Position numbers and translations under genes: made by a program
Notes under the pieces: model-generated
What the model was told of the DNA's origin: nothing
What the model saw: only the letters and a program-made list of their open reading frames with translations
The model's database searches: none
In this document: in pieces, positions 49,987 to 57,670 of the stretch
Position numbering within the stretch: position 1 is the first letter of the stretch
How the letters are laid out: the number at the start of each line of letters is the position of its first letter
IMG/VR virus record: IMGVR_UViG_3300005099_000473
Span: 1 to 57,952 of that record
From: a virus
DNA length: 57,952 nucleotides
Direction: 5' to 3' (one strand)

Positions 49987-50301
49987 ATGAAAGAAATAAA
50001 GTTTACAGGTGTAAGACTTGAATTGTTTGATTTGTTTTTGAGAATGTTAAAAAATGAATGGTATTTGAGTTTAGGGAATTATACTTTTGCGCTTGCGGAA
50101 AATAGATTGCTTGTTATGTTATGGAATGGCAATATGGTGCTTGGTCAGCTTGAGTTTGATATTGTCCCAGTTGGTAAAGAGAATGTGGTTGCGAAAGTAT
50201 TAGTATTAAAGAAAAAGGTTAGTTATGGGAGATTTAATATTGAAGATATGATAAAGACAATTGAAGAGTTTGCTTTGGATAATTTAACAAAAAACTTTTA
50301 A
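49987..50301 (+). CDS. Array paralogue 7
   Basis: The product is 104 aa. FTGVRLELFDLFLRMLKNE, then NYTFALAENRLLVMLWNG and QLEFDIVPVGKEN follow paralogue 6 closely (NYMFIFSGLSKILIMYI, KFEIVPAQVIGKE). Its final codons overlap the promoter at 50288. Function unknown. Confidence 0.62.
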   Translation: MKEIKFTGVRLELFDLFLRMLKNEWYLSLGNYTFALAENRLLVMLWNGNMVLGQLEFDIVPVGKENVVAKVLVLKKKVSYGRFNIEDMIKTIEEFALDNLTKNF

Positions 50302-50303
50302 AG
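50288..50303 (+). promoter_or_regulatory. Recurring promoter, copy 2
   Basis: CAAAAAACTTTTAAAG overlaps the TAA stop of the upstream gene and ends 37 bases before ATG 50340. Identical to the copies at 44593 and 54842. Confidence 0.7.
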
Positions 50304-50339
50304 ATTAAATTCGAAAAACAAAATGGAGGGATGTTAGGG

Positions 50340-50696
50340 ATGTCTGACCCGTATATGGAGATTGATATTAATGACAGTAGGTTTGAGGATTTAGTTTGGG
50401 AATGGTTACAGAAAGAATGTAATGCGAAAATGGTGTTATATTCACTTATGGACGAATACTGGGAAGATGTTGAGAATGAAGTAGTTAGTGTAATTAGGGG
50501 TAATTTTGATGATTATGCAAGTTTTGAGTTCAGTAAGGAGATTAATAAATATGTTACTGACAATATTGGTTTTATTATGGAAGATATAAAGAGAAGTAAT
50601 AAAGTGTTATATAAGGAATTTTTGGAAAAGGTATTGGAATTGGAGTATGAGAAAGTTCTGGAGTTTGTATTGAACAAGATTAGTGGAGGTAGGTAA
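50340..50696 (+). CDS. Acidic helical protein (118 aa)
   Basis: ATG 50340 is chosen because GGAGGG ends 9 bases upstream; ATG 50331 is too close. Helical, rich in Glu and aromatic residues (WEWLQKECNAKMVLYSLMDE). First gene after a promoter. Unknown. Confidence 0.58.
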   Translation: MSDPYMEIDINDSRFEDLVWEWLQKECNAKMVLYSLMDEYWEDVENEVVSVIRGNFDDYASFEFSKEINKYVTDNIGFIMEDIKRSNKVLYKEFLEKVLELEYEKVLEFVLNKISGGR

Positions 50697-50698
50697 AG

Positions 50699-50920
50699 AT
50701 GTTGTATGAGATTGATAGGGAAATTGTAATGGCGTTTGCTGATAGGATTGGCAATGGGATGTGGATAGTGTATGGTAAGGAGGCTAGTGTTGGATATGTA
50801 ATGATGTTTGATACTAAGGAAGACAAGTTTACGTTTATAGTTGTTGAAAGTTCAGAAGATGTCGATAAGCTAATAAAAGGATTTGAAAAATTAAAGGAGA
50901 GAATGGAGGTAAATGAATGA
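50699..50920 (+). CDS. Small alpha/beta protein (73 aa)
   Basis: Helix (IDREIVMAFADRIG), strands (MWIVYGKEASVGYVMMF, FTFIVVE), then a closing helix, as in the paralogue array but shorter. Overlaps the next gene by 4 bases. Confidence 0.55.
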   Translation: MLYEIDREIVMAFADRIGNGMWIVYGKEASVGYVMMFDTKEDKFTFIVVESSEDVDKLIKGFEKLKERMEVNE

Positions 50921-51453
50921 TTGTATATAGAATAATGTCAGAAAAAGAGTATATGAACTGGAAAAATAATGGCGTTAGGGGATTGTTTAGTAAAAATGGG
51001 AGGACAAAAAGGATGGTTTGGTTTGCAACTGACATTGCGTACATTGGGACAATATTAATGAGGAAGGTGTATAATAATAGGCCAGTTGGGGAAGCATACA
51101 CTAAGGTTGTAATGTTTGATTTAACGTTAAGTCAGGAGGTTGAAGTAAAGTTAAAGCCGGAGAATGGGTTTGTGAATATTGGAATTAAGGCAAAATACAT
51201 GGATATGGTAAAGTTAAAGGAATTAGGATGTTGTGAAATTGATTTTCATATAAAGTTGTGTTTGAAAAGGGAAATTAGGCCGTTAATGTATTATTGGAAT
51301 AGGGAAGGTAAGGGTCTGGAAGTGGTAAGGAAGAAAGATGTTAAGAATTTGATTTGGAATGGTAATTTGAGGAAAAGGGCATGGTTTATGAGGGCAGATG
51401 TGTATGGGCTGTATATGAAAATGATTAACGAAAAGGTGATAGATTATGGTTGA
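50917..51453 (+). CDS. Hypothetical protein, possible ART-like fold
   Basis: The product is 178 aa. The start IVYRIMSEKEYMNWKNNG, the later VWFATDIAYIGTIL and VMFDLTLSQEVEVKLK recall the Arg, aromatic/Thr and Glu regions of ADP-ribosyl- or phosphotransferase-like folds (YR...E, FA/ST, E-x-E). The match is weak. The C-terminal half is basic (RKKDVKNLIWNGNLRKRAWF). Function not established. Confidence 0.5.
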   Translation: MIVYRIMSEKEYMNWKNNGVRGLFSKNGRTKRMVWFATDIAYIGTILMRKVYNNRPVGEAYTKVVMFDLTLSQEVEVKLKPENGFVNIGIKAKYMDMVKLKELGCCEIDFHIKLCLKREIRPLMYYWNREGKGLEVVRKKDVKNLIWNGNLRKRAWFMRADVYGLYMKMINEKVIDYG

Positions 51454-51757
51454 AATTGGCAATAGAGTATATTGGGTTGAGTTTGACAAAGTCCGAAGTG
51501 GAGTTATTGTTAAAAAGAGTTGGTTAAGGAAGAAAGTGTGGATTAAAACTGATGATTCTGATTTTGTTTTTGAAGTTCCAGCAAGTAGCATAGAATATAG
51601 ATATTTTACAACGAAAGAAGATGCAATTAAGAAGATAATTGAGATATTGAAGAATGAACTGTTTTTTGCAGAGCACGAATGCGAAAGAATTCAAGGAATT
51701 AAGGAAGCAATTTCATATTGGAAAATGAAATTAAAGGAGTGTGATGACCGTGGCTGA
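51446..51757 (+). CDS. Hypothetical protein (103 aa)
   Basis: N-terminal SH3-like strands (VEIGNRVYWVEFDKVRSGVIVKK) and a C-terminal helix with Cys and Glu (FFAEHECERIQGIKEAISYW). Overlaps the genes on both sides. Unknown. Confidence 0.55.
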   Translation: MVEIGNRVYWVEFDKVRSGVIVKKSWLRKKVWIKTDDSDFVFEVPASSIEYRYFTTKEDAIKKIIEILKNELFFAEHECERIQGIKEAISYWKMKLKECDDRG

Positions 51758-51902
51758 AGATAAAATTATTGTCTTGAAGGAAGGAGAACACATCTACGTA
51801 GAGATAGATAACCCATATCGCCAGACAAAGAAGGTATATCGCATCGAGAACGTCGAAGGAAAGTTAGAGTATGTCGAAGTTGGGAAAGTCAGAAAGTTGT
51901 AA
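51744..51902 (+). CDS. Small beta-rich protein with foreign codon use (52 aa)
   Basis: ATG 51744 follows AAGGAGTGTG. The product is mostly strands (KIIVLKEGEHIYVEIDNPY, KVYRIENVEGKLEYVEVG). It uses CAC, ATC, TAC, AAC, GTC and CGC, codons rare in the neighbours, so it was probably acquired recently. Function unknown. Confidence 0.6.
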   Translation: MTVAEDKIIVLKEGEHIYVEIDNPYRQTKKVYRIENVEGKLEYVEVGKVRKL

Positions 51903-51921
51903 AACAGGAGCGTAATGAAAA

Positions 51922-52182
51922 ATGTTTAAGGGGTTAGAGCAGTATATTTGGGGTTTGTATAATTATTTTGATAAGAAGAGGAAAAGGAAGTTTACAAGAA
52001 TCAAAGAGTATTGGTTGGAAATTGAGTATTATGACAATGGTGGGGCATGGATTGGAATGGGGAAAGATGTAATATTGTTAGAGGTTTTGGTTAGTAAGGA
52101 TAAGATTGAGTATGTTTGTATTAGTGATTGGGAGAAGTTTAAGGAGATGTATAAAGAAACCAGGAAGGAGGTATGGGATTGA
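51922..52182 (+). CDS. Hypothetical protein (86 aa)
   Basis: ATG 51922 follows AGGAGCG. Basic helix (YFDKKRKRKFTRIKEYWLEI) then strands. Unknown. Overlaps the next start (TTGA). Confidence 0.55.
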   Translation: MFKGLEQYIWGLYNYFDKKRKRKFTRIKEYWLEIEYYDNGGAWIGMGKDVILLEVLVSKDKIEYVCISDWEKFKEMYKETRKEVWD

Positions 52183-52382
52183 GTATGTATAAGTTAAAGT
52201 ATTCGTTAGATGAAGTTGAGAAAATGATAAATGAATGGGAAGTAAGAGGTTGGAGTATGTATGTAGTTTATGTTCAATTGGTTTTGGCTGAGGCAGAAAT
52301 TAAAGGGAAAGATATATACCTTGCAGAAGATACAGCAAATGAGTTGGAAGAATTTCTTAAAAGTATTGAAATTATGAGGTGA
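52179..52382 (+). CDS. Small helical protein (67 aa)
   Basis: TTG 52179 is preferred (AAGGAGGT 6-7 bases upstream, TTGA overlap); ATG 52173 is too close to the site. Product: helices with Glu and Tyr. Unknown. Confidence 0.5.
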   Translation: MSMYKLKYSLDEVEKMINEWEVRGWSMYVVYVQLVLAEAEIKGKDIYLAEDTANELEEFLKSIEIMR

Positions 52383-52387
52383 TGAAT

Positions 52388-52630
52388 ATGGCTAATGCGG
52401 TAATAAAGGATATGTTTAAGATTGGTAAGTTTAGGATTGAGGTTAAGTATAATGTGATTGATGATACATGGAGGTTTGGTTTTATTCCGACGGAAGAGTA
52501 TGAGTTTAAGGGGGATGATGGTAGGAGAGTGTATTACATGTTGTGGAGAATGGAGTGCCTACAAGATGAAATTGAAAAATTGTATAGTGAGATTGAAGAA
52601 GTAAGAAAAAATAATGAAAGGGAGTGGTAA
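52388..52630 (+). CDS. Small alpha/beta protein (80 aa)
   Basis: ATG 52388 after GAGGTGATG. Strands (KFRIEVKYNVIDDTWRFGFIP) then a helix (YYMLWRMECLQDEIEKLYSEI). Unknown. Confidence 0.55.
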   Translation: MANAVIKDMFKIGKFRIEVKYNVIDDTWRFGFIPTEEYEFKGDDGRRVYYMLWRMECLQDEIEKLYSEIEEVRKNNEREW

Positions 52631-52632
52631 GA

Positions 52633-52950
52633 ATGGCGGTAAGATGTTGGAGAAGGAATTGTAAGTTTAATAAAGGAGGTTGGTGCGAATTAACTTATTG
52701 GGAGATTGATGAGGATGGCGTATGTACTGAGTTTGAACCTAAGCCAAATGATGTAATAATGGTTAGAGAAGTGCCATATAAAGAAGCAAAAAGAATGGTA
52801 ATGGACTATATTGCTAAAAAGATTGGTGAAGTGATATGGTCAGATGAGATTGCAGATAAATTGCGATTGCCGTATGAGCAGGTTCATATGATAATTTTAG
52901 ACCTTATTGATGAAGGAAAAATTGAAATTGTTAGGGGTGAAATGAAATGA
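52633..52950 (+). CDS. Zinc-binding protein with winged-helix C-terminus
   Basis: The product is 105 aa. Four Cys in CWRRNCKFNKGGWCELTY and DGVC resemble DUF1540-type zinc sites. The C-terminal half (AKKIGEVIWSDEIADKLRLP then HMIILDLIDEGKIEIVRG) looks like a winged helix. A DNA-binding regulator is likely. ATG 52633 after GGGAGTGG. Overlaps the next gene by 4 bases. Confidence 0.6.
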   Translation: MAVRCWRRNCKFNKGGWCELTYWEIDEDGVCTEFEPKPNDVIMVREVPYKEAKRMVMDYIAKKIGEVIWSDEIADKLRLPYEQVHMIILDLIDEGKIEIVRGEMK

Positions 52951-53153
52951 AGGAGAATGAATTATTGTGTTTTGTGTTGAAGGAGGATGGAATTTGGGTT
53001 AGAACAAATATGGTAGAAATATTGAATATGGACAGTAAAGATTTTTATGAATTATTGGAGAATATTGAATATGCAAAGTTTAGGCTTATGAGGTTAAGGT
53101 TTTCAAAAGAAAATGAAAGTGTTGGCAAATGCTTTAAAGTTCAGAGGAAATGA
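52947..53153 (+). CDS. Small protein (68 aa)
   Basis: Overlaps the zinc protein gene by 4 bases. ELLCFVLKEDGIWVRTNMVE, then helix and basic end. Unknown; coupling suggests a partner of the upstream protein. Confidence 0.5.
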   Translation: MKENELLCFVLKEDGIWVRTNMVEILNMDSKDFYELLENIEYAKFRLMRLRFSKENESVGKCFKVQRK

Positions 53154-53184
53154 GAATGTTAATGTCAAGTGAGGTGAAGAAAAA

Positions 53185-53820
53185 ATGGTTGGAATAAGTG
53201 GAATTAAAGACAGGCAAATTCAGTTGTTTAAGGATAAGTATGGTAATGATGTTATTGTGTTTGGTGGTTGGGAGAACTGGGAGAAATATTATGAGAAATA
53301 TTTAGACCAGAAGTTATTTCCGAATGAACAATGGCAGTGGAAACAGAATTATCCAGAATTAGTAGTTGAAGATTTAGTTGAAATATTTGGAACTTCATTG
53401 TACGATTGGTGGAGTGAAGAAGATATAAGAGATATAGGATATGCAGAATTGTTAAAGAGAGGAGTGAACAAGTGGTTGTTTGTTAGGTATATGCTAATAA
53501 GATACAAGAAGTTAGTTGCAGACTGGAGGAATGGTGCATGGGATAGGTATATAAGATGGAAAAGTTTATATGATATGGCATATCCGAGAAGATTTGAAAT
53601 GTCAGCTAATGAATGGGGAAGAATTAATTATATGAAGGGATACTGGAAAGGATATTATGACGCAATGCGAAAAGTTAGGGCAGACTTGAAAACGTTATGT
53701 TGCAGTCCGAGGTATGTAGTGTGGAATGGTTCAAGACCTGGTTTTGTTGTAGATAAAAAGGTTAGTAAAGGTTGGTTGAGGTTAATTCAGGAATTGTATG
53801 ATGTAAGGTTTGAAAAATGA
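53185..53820 (+). CDS. Aromatic-rich helical protein (211 aa)
   Basis: ATG 53185 after GAGGTGAAG. Very rich in Trp and Tyr (WENWEKYYEKYL, INYMKGYWKGYYDAMRKVR). Helical throughout, with a single CC pair. No family recognised. Confidence 0.58.
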   Translation: MVGISGIKDRQIQLFKDKYGNDVIVFGGWENWEKYYEKYLDQKLFPNEQWQWKQNYPELVVEDLVEIFGTSLYDWWSEEDIRDIGYAELLKRGVNKWLFVRYMLIRYKKLVADWRNGAWDRYIRWKSLYDMAYPRRFEMSANEWGRINYMKGYWKGYYDAMRKVRADLKTLCCSPRYVVWNGSRPGFVVDKKVSKGWLRLIQELYDVRFEK

Positions 53821-53831
53821 GGTGAGGTAGA

Positions 53832-54065
53832 ATGAGAAGACAGCCAGTAGTAATTAGGGATTATGGTGATAAGTTGATTGTACCATATGAGGATTACTTT
53901 ACAGTAGTTGATAAGGTTGTAATTATTTTGGATGATAATAGGAAGATTGAAATTGTAAATGGTGGTATAACGAAAGTAAAATTAATGGATAAGAGTAAGA
54001 AAAGTCCAGATGTTAAATTGATTTCGGATGGTAATATTGTTCATTTGTTTTTTAAGAATGAGTAA
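53832..54065 (+). CDS. Small beta-rich protein (77 aa)
   Basis: ATG 53832 after GAGGTGAGG. Mostly strands (PVVIRDYGDKLIVPYEDYFTVV, KVVIILDDNRKIEIVNGGI). Unknown. A promoter follows directly. Confidence 0.55.
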   Translation: MRRQPVVIRDYGDKLIVPYEDYFTVVDKVVIILDDNRKIEIVNGGITKVKLMDKSKKSPDVKLISDGNIVHLFFKNE

Positions 54066-54081
54066 CAAAAGACTTTTAAAG
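54066..54081 (+). promoter_or_regulatory. Recurring promoter, variant copy 3
   Basis: CAAAAGACTTTTAAAG differs by one base from the consensus and ends 38 bases before ATG 54119. Confidence 0.65.
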
Positions 54082-54118
54082 ATTGAAACGAATTTACAAA
54101 TGAGAGGTGGTGTTAAAT

Positions 54119-54502
54119 ATGGGATTAAGGGGAAGGTTGGTATGTCCAGATTGTGGAAAGGTAATGATTGTAGTAAAGAATGGAGTTGTAGTTAGAATGG
54201 GAGGATACAGTGGGTATTTTAAGGCAGATTTGTTTCAATGCCCAAAATGTGGAAAGCAGATTTTGGCTGGATTTGGGTCAGAGTTTTTTGAGTATGATGG
54301 AAAGGTTGATTATAACTTTAAGGAGGGAAGAAAAATGAGAGGTTTGAATGAGGTAATGGTGTTTATGACTTTTAGGAAGATTGGTGGTAAGTGTCCGTTT
54401 TGTGGCAAGCAGTTAATGAAGGGTCAGAATGGGTTTTACTGTAGTTGCGCAAAGTGGAATTCAGTGCAGGAGGAAGCATATAGAGAGGGTCTGATAGACT
54501 GA
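54119..54502 (+). CDS. Protein with two zinc ribbons
   Basis: The product is 127 aa. First ribbon CPDCGK with CPKCGKQ (about 9-50), second CPFCGKQ with CSCAKW near the end. Possibly a transcription or RNA-binding factor. ATG 54119 follows GAGGTGGTG. Confidence 0.68.
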   Translation: MGLRGRLVCPDCGKVMIVVKNGVVVRMGGYSGYFKADLFQCPKCGKQILAGFGSEFFEYDGKVDYNFKEGRKMRGLNEVMVFMTFRKIGGKCPFCGKQLMKGQNGFYCSCAKWNSVQEEAYREGLID

Positions 54503-54513
54503 GGTGAGGAATA

Positions 54514-54837
54514 ATGTTAGGTTTGTTTAAAAGAAAAAAGATAAAGTTTAAGCATGATGAAAGGTGTATGAATGTAGCTTTGGGAATAAGTAATGAACGT
54601 GCAATTGAGTTAGCAAAATTGGTTAGTCTTGAATGGAGTAATTTTGTAAATAGTAATGATATGAGAATAAGTCAGGTTTTAGAGAATAGTTTAAGGCATG
54701 CAAAGAATGATGCTGAAGTAGTTTATGTTTCGTTTGTAATTGGACAGTTATCAGAAAATTATCGAATTGGAATAGAAATATTAAGTGCGGTTGCGGAGAA
54801 TATTAATAATGTAGAGACTGATAGAGGAATTGGGTAA
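54514..54837 (+). CDS. Helical protein (107 aa)
   Basis: Basic start (LFKRKKIKFKHDERC), then helices (AIELAKLVSLEWSNFV). A short Gly-rich end. After GAGGTGAGG. Unknown. Confidence 0.55.
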   Translation: MLGLFKRKKIKFKHDERCMNVALGISNERAIELAKLVSLEWSNFVNSNDMRISQVLENSLRHAKNDAEVVYVSFVIGQLSENYRIGIEILSAVAENINNVETDRGIG

Positions 54838-54841
54838 AAAA

Positions 54842-54857
54842 CAAAAAACTTTTAAAG
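54842..54857 (+). promoter_or_regulatory. Recurring promoter, copy 4
   Basis: CAAAAAACTTTTAAAG right after the TAA of the upstream gene and 34 bases before ATG 54891. Identical to the copies at 44593 and 50288. Confidence 0.7.
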
Positions 54858-54890
54858 TATGAATTCCAAAAGTATATTGAGGTGGTTTGA

Positions 54891-55100
54891 ATGTCAAGGG
54901 AGGAGTATATTGAGTTGTTTTCGGAAGCAAGTAAGAAGTTTAAAGAATTAAAGAAGTCTGGTAAAGATGAGGAAGCAAGTAAATTGGCTGAAGTTATGAA
55001 TAAGTCAACAGAGTTATTTAGGAGTGGAAAGGTTAGTAAAGCAGTTAAGGTATTGAAAGGTGTGTTAAGGAATAAAGGTTTGGAGGGGTGGTTAAAATGA
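54891..55100 (+). CDS. Small helical protein (69 aa)
   Basis: Lys/Glu-rich helices with a TPR-like spacing (EEASKLAEVMNKSTELFRSG, KAVKVLKGVL). After GAGGTGGTTTG. Overlaps the next gene by 4 bases. Unknown. Confidence 0.55.
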   Translation: MSREEYIELFSEASKKFKELKKSGKDEEASKLAEVMNKSTELFRSGKVSKAVKVLKGVLRNKGLEGWLK

Positions 55101-55261
55101 CAAGTTTATTGGCAAAGATAAGGCAGTTTGATGACGAAGAATTGGCGTTAGTCATTAATGTTAAGAATTCAATGGAAGAAGTTCAGTTTTTATCGGAGTT
55201 AGATGAATTATTGAATAAGCATGGTAAGGAGGTTAAGGTTGTTAGGGTTGTGGAGTTCTGA
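55097..55261 (+). CDS. Small protein (54 aa)
   Basis: Frame ATG 55097-TGA 55261, after GGAGGGGTGG. Helix-strand-helix-strand (LALVINVKNSMEEVQFLSEL, VKVVRVVEF). Unknown. Confidence 0.5.
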   Translation: MTSLLAKIRQFDDEELALVINVKNSMEEVQFLSELDELLNKHGKEVKVVRVVEF

Positions 55262-55272
55262 GGTGGTTTTCA

Positions 55273-55650
55273 GTGGAAATAGTTAAGGATGAGATTGATT
55301 TTCAGTCAGTGTATAGATTGGTGATTAATGATGAAGTTAAAGAGAAGTTTGACTATTTGGCGCTAAAGTCTCAGAATCAGGAAATATTGTATTTTAATGG
55401 TTTGTTTGCAGTTAAATTTTTTAAGAATTATAAGACAATGACAGTTTTTGTGTGGAAAGGCAAACAGATTATGCGATTTGGAATGGATAAAATGTCTGGA
55501 GAATGGTGCATAATTAATCCTTGGGCAATTGAAAATTACAGTTTAATGAAAGAGGCTTTGGAGACAGTAGTTAGCGATATTGACTATATTGTATGTCAAG
55601 TAATGTTTGAAGAATATGTGATTCCAGGGAGGGATATAAGAAATGAATGA
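55273..55650 (+). CDS. Alpha/beta protein (125 aa)
   Basis: GTG 55273 after GAGGTGG. Strands (FNGLFAVKFFKNYKTMTVFV) and a closing helix as in the paralogue array at 47-50 kb, but no convincing alignment. Overlaps the next gene. Confidence 0.55.
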   Translation: MEIVKDEIDFQSVYRLVINDEVKEKFDYLALKSQNQEILYFNGLFAVKFFKNYKTMTVFVWKGKQIMRFGMDKMSGEWCIINPWAIENYSLMKEALETVVSDIDYIVCQVMFEEYVIPGRDIRNE

Positions 55651-56560
55651 AAACGATTTGCCTTTTGAGTATAGTTTGAGGAATGAGTGGATTGGAGGAG
55701 TGCCATATGTAGATTTTGTTGTTGATGTTTTTGTAGGGAAAATGAATATAGGAAGTTTGACTTTTCCAGTTTTTGTTAAGGCGAAAGGCAGTGGTTGTCT
55801 TGATAGTTTACGTTATTACGATATAAGAGTTTATGTGTATGATGGTATTGAAGAAATATTAATGGGTCGGTTACCGCCAAGTTTTTCGTTTTCGGAAATA
55901 GGGTTAGAAGAGGTTTTAGATAATGTTTTAGAAAAGGTTAGTAATGCTCAAAAGCAATGGTATGAAAAGTTGTTAAAAGAGATAGAGACTGGGTTTAATG
56001 TAAAAGTTAGTGATTTGACTAAGGAGTATATAGTTAAGTATGGTAGTTTTAGAAGAAAAGTTAAGGTATATGAGTTTGGTTTTGAGAAAGATGGTTGGCA
56101 GTATAATTATGTTTTGAAAGATGATGAAATACGGAGTACATTGGAGGTAAAGAATCAAGATGGAGTGGAGTTTGAGATTAGAAATAGGTCATCAAGACCA
56201 TTAGAGAGGTTGTCAATTATTGATACGATAAAAATTGGGATGTTTGTAATTGAAAATTACATTAACAAAAGAAGAGAGTTTGGTATTGATTTGGATGAGA
56301 TTAGAAATGATTTGAAAATAATCGAAAAGATTACTGAAGGACTTGATGATGTTTACAGAATTAAAGATTCTGTTAATGTTATTATGGATGATTGGAGAAT
56401 TAAGGTAATGTGGGATAGATTGGAGATTGATGGTAGGGGAATTAATATTAAAGTTCCTGGTGTTTTAAATGAGACTGGTCAAATAGCTAATGATATTTTG
56501 AAGTTTGTTAGTGAATTAGAAGAATTTGTTAAAAACTTGATTTTTGGTGGTGAGGTATGA
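55643..56560 (+). CDS. Three-unit alpha/beta protein (305 aa)
   Basis: The protein seems to hold three strand-rich blocks, each closed by a helix (LEEVLDNVLEKVSNAQ, IIDTIKIGMFVIENYI, IANDILKFVSELEEFV). This recalls the single-unit array proteins, so it may be a fused triplication. No family recognised. Ends overlapping the next gene. Confidence 0.58.
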   Translation: MNENDLPFEYSLRNEWIGGVPYVDFVVDVFVGKMNIGSLTFPVFVKAKGSGCLDSLRYYDIRVYVYDGIEEILMGRLPPSFSFSEIGLEEVLDNVLEKVSNAQKQWYEKLLKEIETGFNVKVSDLTKEYIVKYGSFRRKVKVYEFGFEKDGWQYNYVLKDDEIRSTLEVKNQDGVEFEIRNRSSRPLERLSIIDTIKIGMFVIENYINKRREFGIDLDEIRNDLKIIEKITEGLDDVYRIKDSVNVIMDDWRIKVMWDRLEIDGRGINIKVPGVLNETGQIANDILKFVSELEEFVKNLIFGGEV

Positions 56561-56724
56561 AGGTAGTAGTAATATATTTAGATGATGACGGTATTGAGTG
56601 TTACAGAGAAGTGTTGAATGAGAAGGAAGCAAGAAAGATATATGGTAATTTTATTGACAAAATGGTGAAGGCAGGAAAATGGTATGATATGGTAGGTGAT
56701 AAAGTAATAATGTTGGAAAGGTGA
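56557..56724 (+). CDS. Small protein (55 aa)
   Basis: ATG 56557 after GGTGGTGAGG, ending TGA 56724. Strand VVVIYLDDDGIECY, helix with Lys/Glu, final strand VGDKVIMLE. Unknown. Confidence 0.5.
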   Translation: MKVVVIYLDDDGIECYREVLNEKEARKIYGNFIDKMVKAGKWYDMVGDKVIMLER

Positions 56725-56729
56725 TAAAT

Positions 56730-56909
56730 ATGACTGTTAGTGAAGCAACTTTAGTTAAAATGGAAAAATATGGCGGTTCATTTGTAAGAAATTTGGCAGT
56801 GTTGTATAGAGTTGCGGATTGGCAAAATAAGAAAAAGATTGAGAAAGTTTTCAAGGAGTATTTTGATAGGTATGAGAAGTTTAATGAAAGAGTAATATTA
56901 AAGGGGTGA
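56730..56909 (+). CDS. Small phage-type conserved protein (59 aa)
   Basis: SFVRNLAVLYRVADWQNKKKI and FKEYFDRYEKF match a short helical protein found in many phages, of unknown role. ATG 56730 after AAAGGTGAT. Confidence 0.58.
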   Translation: MTVSEATLVKMEKYGGSFVRNLAVLYRVADWQNKKKIEKVFKEYFDRYEKFNERVILKG

Positions 56910-56915
56910 TGTAAT

Positions 56916-57113
56916 TTGCCGATATGTCCATATTGTGGAAAGTATCATAAGAAAAGTCATCATAGAAGGCATGTTAGGACTTGCATATATTGGGATAATC
57001 CAGCGTTAGAGCATTTGATTAAGAGTAAAGGTACTGGTGCAAAGGATTATAAGGCTAAGCAGGCACAGTTGAAAAAGGAAAGATTAAAGAAACTTGGAAT
57101 TGTGAGGGATTGA
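56916..57113 (+). CDS. Small zinc-finger protein (65 aa)
   Basis: TTG 56916 after GGGGTGATG. CPYCGKYHKKSHHRRHVRTC gives a C-x2-C...H...C finger. The C-terminus is basic helix. Probably binds nucleic acid. Confidence 0.6.
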   Translation: MPICPYCGKYHKKSHHRRHVRTCIYWDNPALEHLIKSKGTGAKDYKAKQAQLKKERLKKLGIVRD

Positions 57114-57116
57114 TAA

Positions 57117-57446
57117 ATGAAGGATATAGTAGTTCAGGCATTGACTGAGGAAGAAGTTAAGAAAGTATTTAAGGAGGAGTTTGCAAAAGAGTTAATTGAA
57201 GAAACAGGTTGGTGGTTTAGTGATGGTAGAATTTTAATTATTGACCAGAAAAATGAGTTAGAGAATGCAAAAGTAATGATTCATGAGGTTGTTGAATATA
57301 TTGTAGAAATGATTTTAGGATTAAGTCATAAGGATGCGCATGAAATAGCTAATGCTGTTGAAAGAGAGTTTGAAATAATGATAAAAGCTAAAGGGGTGGT
57401 AAGTAATGAAGAAATATCGTGTAAGGAAAGGAAATTGGAATATTGA
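57117..57446 (+). CDS. Possible metallohydrolase-like protein (109 aa)
   Basis: VMIHEVVEYIVEMILGLSHK then DAHEIANAVEREFE resembles small phage proteins with an HExxE helix followed by AH.IA..VE, which may bind metal. Activity unproven. Its end overlaps the next gene in another frame. Confidence 0.5.
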   Translation: MKDIVVQALTEEEVKKVFKEEFAKELIEETGWWFSDGRILIIDQKNELENAKVMIHEVVEYIVEMILGLSHKDAHEIANAVEREFEIMIKAKGVVSNEEISCKERKLEY

Positions 57447-57660
57447 TATTGAAAAGATTTTTGAGGCAGAAGCAATAGCGTTACTTGAGATAGTTATTGA
57501 TAAGAATGAGGCGTTAGATAAAGACAATATTATTGAATTGGCAGATGCTTTAGAGTTTAGAACGTTTGTTAGATTAGTTCAAGAGAATGATAAGTGGTGG
57601 AGGAAATATATTGAATTAGTTGAAGACTGGTTTGAAGAAGTTTCAGTTGAAGATATTTAG
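57406..57660 (+). CDS. Acidic helical protein (84 aa)
   Basis: ATG 57406 after GGGGTGGTAAG. Short strand start, then helices with many Glu/Asp. Unknown. Confidence 0.55.
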   Translation: MKKYRVRKGNWNIDIEKIFEAEAIALLEIVIDKNEALDKDNIIELADALEFRTFVRLVQENDKWWRKYIELVEDWFEEVSVEDI

Positions 57661-57670
57661 GGGTGGTAAA

